A program made the translations under genes and the position numbers. From positions 1 to 11,592 of the forward strand of contig JAGBYC010000146.1 in the NCBI GenBank assembly GCA_017628935.1: a DNA stretch of 11,592 nt. Direction: 5' to 3'. Source of the stretch: Clostridia bacterium. GTDB taxonomy: Bacteria > Bacillota > Clostridia > Christensenellales > Borkfalkiaceae. Position 1 is the first letter of the stretch. Every line of letters starts with the position of its first letter. The notes under the pieces are model-generated. The model had not been told where the DNA came from and searched no databases. It saw only the letters and a program-made list of their open reading frames with translations. Of the stretch, positions 6,708 to 11,592 are shown one piece after another.

Positions 6708-6733
6708 GCGTGGCGTTATGCTACGCTTTTTTT
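6708..6733 (+). terminator. Intrinsic terminator of the five-gene operon
   Basis: GCGTGGC (6708-6714) pairs with GCTACGC (6720-6726), seven pairs with one G-U, around a GTTAT loop. Seven T residues follow. It starts nine bases after the last stop of the operon. Confidence 0.85.
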
Positions 6734-6763
6734 ATAAAATTTTAATAAAAATTTATAATAGGT

Positions 6764-6793
6764 GTTTACAATTACAATATTTTGTGGTAAACT
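6764..6793 (+). promoter_or_regulatory. Probable pflA promoter with inverted repeat
   Basis: TTTACA (6765-6770), a 17-bp spacer and TAAACT (6788-6793) preceded by the extended -10 TGG (6785-6787). The two promoter boxes overlap inverted arms GTTTAC (6764-6769) and GTAAAC (6787-6792), which might be regulator half-sites or only chance. The leader to the pflA ATG is about 40 bases. Confidence 0.45.
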
Positions 6794-6839
6794 TATTTAG
6801 GTTAAGGTTATCTTACTAAATATAGTGGTGGAGGCGTTT

Positions 6840-7571
6840 ATGCAAGGTAGAATTCATTCTGTGTTTTCTGGTGGAACTGTTGACGGGCCAGGAATTCGTT
6901 TCGTTGTATTTACGCAAGGTTGTCCACTTCGTTGTAAGTATTGCCACAACCCTGATAGCTGGCTTTATAACGACGGCGAAGTTCGTACCGTTGCCGACTT
7001 AACTAATGAAATTATTAAATACAAAAATTATTTTGGTACAACTGGTGGTTTAACCGTGTCGGGTGGGGAACCACTTTTGCAAATCGATTTTGTTATTGAA
7101 CTTTTTAAATCGGTTAAGCGTTACGGTATAAATACTGCGCTTGATACGTCGGGCTATTTATTTAACGAAAACAACGCAGAATTATTATCTAAGTATGAAG
7201 AACTTGATAAATATTGCGATTTGTACCTTTTAGACGTTAAGCATATTCGTGATGATGAGCACAAAGCGTTAACCGGCGTTTCTAACGTAAACACGCTTGC
7301 ATATGCAAAATGGCTTTCTAATAGGGGTGCTAAAATTTGGATTAGGCACGTTTTAGTTCCAGGCTATACTGATAACGACGAATATTTAACTGAACTTTCA
7401 GCCTTTATTGGCACTTTAAAGGGAGTTGAAAAAGTAGAAGTTTTACCATATCATACAATGGGTGTAGTTAAGTATCAAAATTTAGGATACGACTATCCAT
7501 TAAAAGACGTTACTGCTCCAACTAAAGAACGCGTATTAAACGCTAAAAATATCTTAAAATTAGGTAAATAA
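6840..7571 (+). CDS. pflA: Pyruvate formate-lyase activating enzyme
   Basis: This radical-SAM enzyme uses a 4Fe-4S cluster and S-adenosylmethionine to abstract hydrogen from the conserved glycine of pyruvate formate-lyase, creating the glycyl radical. The 243 residues follow the E. coli PflA pattern: GRIHS and GTVDGPGIRFVVF at the N-terminus, the cluster motif C28xxxC32xxC35 (QGCPLRCKYCHNPDSW), the SAM-binding SGGEP, DTSGY, LLDVKH, RHVLVPGYTD and LPYH. I place the start at ATG 6840 because GGAGG (6830-6834) is five bases before it and the next residues (MQGRIHS) fit the family. The GTG codons at 6825 and 6828 are part of or next to this ribosome binding site and would add residues the family lacks. 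It lies upstream of its target, the reverse of the usual pflB-pflA order. Its target glycine is on the separate small chain at 10076-10309. Confidence 0.95.
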   Translation: MQGRIHSVFSGGTVDGPGIRFVVFTQGCPLRCKYCHNPDSWLYNDGEVRTVADLTNEIIKYKNYFGTTGGLTVSGGEPLLQIDFVIELFKSVKRYGINTALDTSGYLFNENNAELLSKYEELDKYCDLYLLDVKHIRDDEHKALTGVSNVNTLAYAKWLSNRGAKIWIRHVLVPGYTDNDEYLTELSAFIGTLKGVEKVEVLPYHTMGVVKYQNLGYDYPLKDVTAPTKERVLNAKNILKLGK

Positions 7572-7572
7572 T

Positions 7573-7896
7573 ATGTTGAACGACAAAAATTATAAAGAAA
7601 ATTTAAAAGGTTTACAAATTTTAGAAGTTAGTGGTGAAGGTTGCGCAAACTGTATTTCACTTATGGGTATGCTTGCTAACGTGGTAGGTAGTAGAAGCGA
7701 CGTGTCGCTTGTTCATTTTGAACTTGATGAAAACTCTAAAAACTTTATTGAAGAATATGATATCGACCGTGTTCCTACCGTTTTACTTTTAGACGACGGT
7801 AAAGAAATTGCCCGTGTAAAAGGTTATCAGCCAGAAGAAGTTTTTGAAGTATGGCTCGACTTTAAAATTAGCGAATATAAAAACGGCAAAAACTAA
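7573..7896 (+). CDS. Thioredoxin-like protein with CANC motif
   Basis: This 107-residue cytoplasmic protein has the thioredoxin fold. The redox motif is GEGC-AN-C (C24 and C27) rather than WCGPC, the cis-proline is in DRVPTVLLL, and the central strand is VHFELDEN. There is no signal peptide or membrane segment. It probably exchanges thiols and disulfides, but the missing tryptophan and changed middle residues suggest a partner different from that of the thioredoxin at the window start. It begins one base after the pflA stop, with only a weak ribosome binding site (TAGG), so it is coupled to pflA. The position between activase and lyase suggests a role in keeping cysteines of PFL or the activase reduced; that is inference. 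Confidence 0.82.
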   Translation: MLNDKNYKENLKGLQILEVSGEGCANCISLMGMLANVVGSRSDVSLVHFELDENSKNFIEEYDIDRVPTVLLLDDGKEIARVKGYQPEEVFEVWLDFKISEYKNGKN

Positions 7897-7936
7897 TTTA
7901 AATAAATTTAAAAAATTTATCAAAATTTTGTAAAAC

Positions 7937-7952
7937 TGTTGCAATTGCAACA
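7937..7952 (+). promoter_or_regulatory. 16-bp palindrome at the pflB promoter
   Basis: TGTTGCAATTGCAACA is a perfect 16-bp palindrome in an otherwise AT-only gap. It contains TTGCAA twice (7939-7944, 7945-7950), and a third copy follows at 7958-7963. It overlaps the likely -35 region of pflB, so it is a good candidate operator. It does not match the FNR (TTGAT-N4-ATCAA) or Rex (TTGTTAA-N4-TTAACAA) consensus closely. The regulator is unknown. Confidence 0.55.
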
Positions 7953-7979
7953 TTAAATTGCAAAATTCTATGATATTAT
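7945..7979 (+). promoter_or_regulatory. Probable pflB promoter
   Basis: TTGCAA (7945-7950), an 18-bp spacer and TATGAT (7969-7974), five of six matches to the -10 consensus. An alternative extended -10, TGA-TATTAT (7971-7979), overlaps it. The start of transcription would lie near 7982-7987, about 35 bases before the pflB ATG. The -35 box is inside the palindrome. Confidence 0.45.
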
Positions 7980-8018
7980 TAAATAAAGAAGAAAATTAAA
8001 CTTTAAGGAGACTTAAAA

Positions 8019-10052
8019 ATGAAAAACTATAAAGGTTGGGAAGGTTTTATTCCCGGTAAATGGTGTGACGACGAAGTTAACGTAAGAGACTTTATTCAAA
8101 AGAACTACACCCCTTACGAAGGCGACGACTCATTCCTTGCTCCTGCAACTGAAGCAACAAAAGAACTTTGGAAAGAAGTTATGGCGTTAAGCAAGAAGGA
8201 AAGAGATAACAACGGCGTACTTGACGCTGATACAAAAGTTGTTTCTTCACTTACAAGCCACGGCCCAGGCTACATCAATAAAGATTTAGAAAAAATCGTT
8301 GGTTTACAAACTGACGCTCCTTTCAAACGTTCACTTCAACCATTTGGCGGTATTAAAATGTCTGCTCAAGCGCTTGAAATGTACGGTTACCAAGTAGACC
8401 CACTTGTTACTGAAATTTTTACAAAATATCGTAAAACTCATAACGACGGTGTATTTGATGCGTACACTCCAGAAATGCGTGCTTGTCGTTCATCACACAT
8501 TTTAACTGGTTTACCAGACACTTATGGTCGTGGTAGAATTATCGGTGACTATCGCCGTGTTGCTCTTTACGGTGTTGACTACCTTATCAAGAAAAAGGAA
8601 GAAGACAAAAACTTAATTTGTGGTGAAATGACGCCAGACAAAATTAGAAACCGTGAAGAAATTTCTGAACAAATTAAAGCACTTAAAGGCTTAAAAGCAA
8701 TGGCTCAAATTTACGGTTGTGATATCAGCGAACCTGCTACAACTGCTAAAGAAGCTATCCAAGCAACTTACTTTGGTTACCTTGGTGCTGTTAAAGACCA
8801 AAACGGTGCAGCAATGAGTATCGGCCGTGTATCTACCTTCCTTGACATTTACATTGAAAGAGATATCGCAAACGGTACGTTAACTGAAGTTGAAGCACAA
8901 GAACTTATGGATCACTTCATTATGAAACTTCGTATGGTTCGATTCATGAGAATTCAATCATACAACGAACTTTTCTCTGGTGACCCTACTTGGGTAACTG
9001 AAGCAATCGGTGGTATGGGTGTTGACGGTAGACCTTTAGTTACTAAAAACTCTTTCCGTGTACTTCACACTCTTATTAACTTAGGTCCTGCTCCAGAACC
9101 AAACCTTACGGTATTATGGTCTAAAAACCTTCCTGCAAACTTCAAAAAATTCTGTGCTACCATTTCTATCAAAACGTCTGCTATTCAATACGAAAGTGAC
9201 GACCTTAGGAGACCTGAAATGGGTGACGATTACGGTATTGCTTGTTGCGTATCTTGTATGAAAATCGGTAAAGATATGCAATTCTTCGGTGCGCGTGCTA
9301 ACCTTGCTAAGTGCTTACTTTACGCTATCAACGGTGGTAAAGACGAACTTATGAAAGATAAAGTTACAGGCAAACCAATGCAAGTTTCACCTAAATTTGA
9401 AGCAATTACTTCTAACGAAGCGCTTGACTTTAACGAAGTAATGGAAAAATACACTCAAATGATGGAATGGCTTGCTGGCGTATACGTAAACGCTCTTAAC
9501 CTTATCCACTACATGCACGACAAATACGCTTACGAAGCAATTGAAATGGCTTTACACGATAGTGAAGTTCGCCGTTTCTTCGCTACTGGCGTTGCTGGTT
9601 TATCTTGCGTAGCAGACTCACTTTCTGCAATTAAATACGCTAAAGTTTACCCAATTAGAAACGAAGATGGTATAGTTGTTGACTTTAAAATTGAAGGCGA
9701 CTTCCCTAAATACGGTAACAACGACGACAGAGTTGACTCATTAGCAGTTGACCTTGTTAAAAAGTTTATGAATATGATTCGTACGCATTATACGTATAGA
9801 GACTCTGTTCCTACAATGTCTATTCTTACTATCACTTCAAACGTAGTTTACGGTAAGAAAACTGGTAATACTCCAGACGGTAGACGTTCGGGCGAACCAC
9901 TTGCTCCAGGTGCTAACCCAATGCACGGTAGAGATACTCACGGTGCTCTTGCATCACTCGAATCAGTTGCAAAATTACCTTATGAATATTCAAGAGACGG
10001 TATTTCTAACACCTTCTCAATCACACCTGAATCATTAGGTAAAGACGATTAA
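8019..10052 (+). CDS. pflB: Pyruvate formate-lyase catalytic chain (split)
   Basis: This is the catalytic barrel of pyruvate formate-lyase, which turns pyruvate and CoA into acetyl-CoA and formate. The 677 residues begin as normal (WEGFIPGKW). They carry the PFL-specific adjacent cysteines C409-C410 in YGIACCVS (E. coli C418/C419), the substrate-binding arginines in GRGR (171-173) and GARAN (R426), and [10 protein letters not shown]. The chain ends at [16 protein letters not shown] with TAA, exactly where one-chain PFLs continue into the glycyl-radical domain. That domain (RVSGYAV) is absent here and is the next gene. One unusual extra cysteine, C413, lies beside the active pair, where E. coli has proline. 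TAAGGAG (8004-8010) precedes the ATG by eight bases. Codons are those of a highly expressed gene. The protein should be inactive without the small chain. Confidence 0.95.
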   Translation: MKNYKGWEGFIPGKWCDDEVNVRDFIQKNYTPYEGDDSFLAPATEATKELWKEVMALSKKERDNNGVLDADTKVVSSLTSHGPGYINKDLEKIVGLQTDAPFKRSLQPFGGIKMSAQALEMYGYQVDPLVTEIFTKYRKTHNDGVFDAYTPEMRACRSSHILTGLPDTYGRGRIIGDYRRVALYGVDYLIKKKEEDKNLICGEMTPDKIRNREEISEQIKALKGLKAMAQIYGCDISEPATTAKEAIQATYFGYLGAVKDQNGAAMSIGRVSTFLDIYIERDIANGTLTEVEAQELMDHFIMKLRMVRFMRIQSYNELFSGDPTWVTEAIGGMGVDGRPLVTKNSFRVLHTLINLGPAPEPNLTVLWSKNLPANFKKFCATISIKTSAIQYESDDLRRPEMGDDYGIACCVSCMKIGKDMQFFGARANLAKCLLYAINGGKDELMKDKVTGKPMQVSPKFEAITSNEALDFNEVMEKYTQMMEWLAGVYVNALNLIHYMHDKYAYEAIEMALHDSEVRRFFATGVAGLSCVADSLSAIKYAKVYPIRNEDGIVVDFKIEGDFPKYGNNDDRVDSLAVDLVKKFMNMIRTHYTYRDSVPTMSILTITSNVVYGKKTGNTPDGRRSGEPLAPGANPMHGRDTHGALASLESVAKLPYEYSRDGISNTFSITPESLGKDD

Positions 10053-10060
10053 TATAATAT

Positions 10061-10068
10061 AAAGGAGG
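10061..10068 (+). promoter_or_regulatory. Strong ribosome binding site of the radical subunit
   Basis: AAAGGAGG lies seven bases before the ATG at 10076, in the 23-base gap after the pflB stop. It is as good as the site of rubrerythrin and decides that the glycyl-radical domain is translated on its own, not by read-through or frameshift. Confidence 0.85.
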
Positions 10069-10075
10069 ACTATTT

Positions 10076-10309
10076 ATGTCACAAAAAGTTGATAATTTAG
10101 TAAATATGTTAGACGCTTATTGCGCTGACGGTGGCCACCACCTTAACGTAAACGTTTTCAACCGTGATACGCTTTTAGACGCGCAAGCTCATCCTGAAAA
10201 ATATCCGCAACTCACTATTAGAGTTTCGGGCTACGCCGTTAACTTCATTAAACTTACGAAGGAACAACAAGACGACGTAATTTCTCGTACTATTCACGAA
10301 TCAATGTAA
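10076..10309 (+). CDS. grcA: Separate glycyl-radical subunit of PFL
   Basis: This 77-residue protein is the glycyl-radical domain of pyruvate formate-lyase as a free-standing chain. [18 protein letters not shown] (19-36), [16 protein letters not shown] (40-55) and the ending [10 protein letters not shown] align directly with the C-terminus of E. coli PFL. G52 in SGY corresponds to radical-bearing G734. The symbol is used in the sense of an autonomous radical domain; E. coli GrcA/YfiD is about 127 residues with an N-terminal extension and repairs an intact PFL, whereas this protein is minimal and supplies a domain its partner lacks. The pflB part (677) plus this one (77) makes 754 residues, a normal PFL. 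It has its own AAAGGAGG, lies in a different frame (+2) from pflB, and ends before a terminator. PflA should install its radical. Confidence 0.93.
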   Translation: MSQKVDNLVNMLDAYCADGGHHLNVNVFNRDTLLDAQAHPEKYPQLTIRVSGYAVNFIKLTKEQQDDVISRTIHESM

Positions 10310-10316
10310 CAAAATC

Positions 10317-10347
10317 GGGGGTGTTTTAATGCACCCCCAAATTTTTT
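10317..10347 (+). terminator. Intrinsic terminator of the pfl locus
   Basis: GGGGGTG (10317-10323) pairs perfectly with CACCCCC (10332-10338), extendable by a T-G pair, around a TTTAAT loop. AAA and six T residues follow. It begins eight bases after the radical-subunit stop and is the most GC-rich hairpin in the window. Confidence 0.9.
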
Positions 10348-10361
10348 AACTTTTAGTATTT

Positions 10362-11174
10362 ATGCATAAATTAGGTATAAATTTCGAACACGTTGTTGCG
10401 TCGGCTAACGAATCTAACACGTCAATTTTCGAAACGCTTAAAAAATTAAAATTATACGGAATTTCTTCGGTTGATATTTTGTCATCACGAATTTTTTGTG
10501 ATGCAAGCCCCGTTAAAAAAGACTTGCTTTTATCTGGCGTTAGTGCCGACTGCGTGTTTTTTATGGGTGATTTTGGGCATGACGAAAATATAGGTTACGC
10601 ACTTAGCGTAGTTGATTTTTGTGCCGAAAACGGTGTTAAGCAAATTATGTTATTAACTAAAGAGTTTGCTACAAATGATGATTTAGTTAAATACGACGCG
10701 CTTTTAAAAAGAAATTTACGCAGAATTGTTAAATATGCTAAAAATTTCAACGTTAAGGTTGCTATTGAAAACTTTGGTGGAGAATTTAGCGCGTTTTCAA
10801 CTATTGAACGCGTTTTAAACCTTGTTAAATCGATAAAAGACTTAGGCGTTATATTCGATAGTGGCAACTTCTTACAAGCAGGAGAAGACCCTTTAAACGC
10901 CGTAAAAGTGTTAATGCCGTATTTACATCGCGTTCACCTTAAAGATAGAACTTATACTGAAGTTATAGGCTCTCCTATGAAACCGTCTATTGATGGTAAA
11001 AACACGTATACAACTACTTTAGGTGAAGGGGATAGCAAAATTAAAGAAATTATTAGCGAAGTTAATAAAAATTACGATAATATCGATTTTGTTTTAGAGT
11101 TTGATTTTGAAAAATTAAACGTAACCGAAAATATTTTAAATTCGGCTACCTATTATTTTACGGAGATTAACTAA
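10362..11174 (+). CDS. TIM-barrel sugar isomerase/epimerase-like protein
   Basis: This 270-residue protein belongs to the xylose-isomerase-like TIM barrel superfamily (sugar phosphate isomerase/epimerase, AP endonuclease 2 family). The likely metal ligands are in the expected order: E136 in VAIENFGG, D166 in IFDSGNF, H192 in HRVHLKD and E246 in VLEFDFE; GEGD (221-224) is also typical. Such enzymes move carbonyls or invert carbons of free or phosphorylated sugars or inositols; the substrate cannot be told from sequence. The start at 10362 gives a normal N-terminus (MHKLGINFEH), but no clear Shine-Dalgarno site precedes it and the gene begins only 14 bases after the T-tract of a strong terminator. 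Expression may therefore be low. The next gene overlaps its stop by one base. Confidence 0.85.
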   Translation: MHKLGINFEHVVASANESNTSIFETLKKLKLYGISSVDILSSRIFCDASPVKKDLLLSGVSADCVFFMGDFGHDENIGYALSVVDFCAENGVKQIMLLTKEFATNDDLVKYDALLKRNLRRIVKYAKNFNVKVAIENFGGEFSAFSTIERVLNLVKSIKDLGVIFDSGNFLQAGEDPLNAVKVLMPYLHRVHLKDRTYTEVIGSPMKPSIDGKNTYTTTLGEGDSKIKEIISEVNKNYDNIDFVLEFDFEKLNVTENILNSATYYFTEIN

Positions 11175-11560
11175 TGAAAGTTTCTAAAGCCGTTACGGAA
11201 CTTATGGAAGGGTTTAAAGAATATAATCCAGTGAATATTGAGTATGGTAAAGACCAAATCGTAGGGTTTCCTAACGATATTAACGGTTGCGACCTTGTAG
11301 TTTACGTTAAAGAAAAAGAATTAACTTTAACCTACGGTTATCATCACGCTCATTTTGATAGTGACGACACGAATTCGTGCATTATTCACGGCGTAAAACT
11401 TTTATCGGGTGAGTATGCGTCGGTTGAATATTTTTCAGGCGATAACGACTTGTTTGGTGGTGCAAGGCCATCTTCAACTTGTAATTTTAATAAACTTTCA
11501 GTAGGAATTACAGTTGAATCTAAAGCATTATATCTCCCCCAAAACTCTTCTCCTCGCTGA
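11174..11560 (+). CDS. Unknown conserved-looking protein, odd C-terminus
   Basis: I do not recognise the function of this 128-residue soluble protein. The N-terminal part looks like an ordinary domain: VTELMEGFKEYNPVNIEYG, DLVVYVKEKELTLTYGYHHAHF, then ASVEYFSGDNDLFGGARPSS. It has no membrane segment or known catalytic motif. The ATG overlaps the upstream stop (TAATG), with GGAG (11162-11165) nearby, so it is coupled to the isomerase-like gene. The last dozen residues (ALYLPQNSSPR) are encoded by C-rich, pyrimidine-rich sequence unlike the rest of the window, so the true C-terminus may differ if the end of the sequence is an assembly artefact. Confidence 0.6.
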   Translation: MKVSKAVTELMEGFKEYNPVNIEYGKDQIVGFPNDINGCDLVVYVKEKELTLTYGYHHAHFDSDDTNSCIIHGVKLLSGEYASVEYFSGDNDLFGGARPSSTCNFNKLSVGITVESKALYLPQNSSPR

Positions 11561-11592
11561 CCTTTTCGTAACTCTCGACGTATTAATCCTCG

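Noticed and set aside
6825..6839. GTG at 6825 or 6828 as the pflA start
   Set aside because: These codons lie in or beside the ribosome binding site GGAGG. The ATG at 6840 has correct spacing and gives the usual N-terminus.
10040..10080. PFL split as a sequencing frameshift or stop-codon read-through
   Set aside because: The small ORF is in a different frame from pflB, so read-through alone would not join them. The gap carries a stop directly after KDD, a full AAAGGAGG at ideal spacing and an ATG, and its translation in any frame shows no PFL-like residues. One base error would not produce this.

Overview
The window is AT-rich, with Shine-Dalgarno sites of the AAGGAGG type, U-tract hairpin terminators and anaerobe genes (rubrerythrin, PerR-type regulator, pyruvate formate-lyase and its radical-SAM activase, a DUF4250-like protein). 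This fits a strictly anaerobic, fermentative, low-GC Bacillota of the clostridial type, probably an uncultured gut lineage. That placement is inference; no marker gene here fixes the genus. No tRNA, rRNA, CRISPR array, insertion sequence or phage gene was seen. No stretch over 300 bases lacks a gene.

Layout. 1-291: 3' part of a thioredoxin, convergent with a lipid/diacylglycerol kinase (330-1229, minus) across a bidirectional terminator. 1256-2339: divergent promoters, then a PerR/Fur-family regulator behind a perfect 7-1-7 Fur-type box, followed by rubrerythrin; together an oxidative-stress unit. 2340-3505: ornithine carbamoyltransferase, preceded by a terminator hairpin that ends right at its ribosome binding site, so probably attenuated or fed by read-through. 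3530-6733: a tightly packed five-gene operon (DUF4250-like, RimK-like ATP-grasp ligase, YhcH/EbgC-like cupin, and two unknown membrane proteins that look like diverged paralogues). 6765-10347: the pyruvate formate-lyase locus. 10362-11560: a TIM-barrel sugar isomerase/epimerase-like protein and an overlapping unknown protein; the last ~60 bases differ in composition.

The most interesting feature is the formate-lyase locus. The activase gene (pflA) and a small thioredoxin-like protein come first. The lyase itself is in two pieces: a 677-residue catalytic chain with the Cys-Cys active site that stops just before the glycyl-radical domain, and a separate 77-residue protein carrying RVSGYAV, translated from its own strong ribosome binding site 23 bases downstream. 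The lengths add up to one ordinary PFL. The parts would work together as follows: the activase makes the radical on the small chain, the small chain docks on the large chain, and pyruvate plus CoA gives acetyl-CoA plus formate. A detachable radical domain could be replaced after oxygen damage, as GrcA/YfiD does for E. coli PFL, but here it would be obligatory rather than a spare part.
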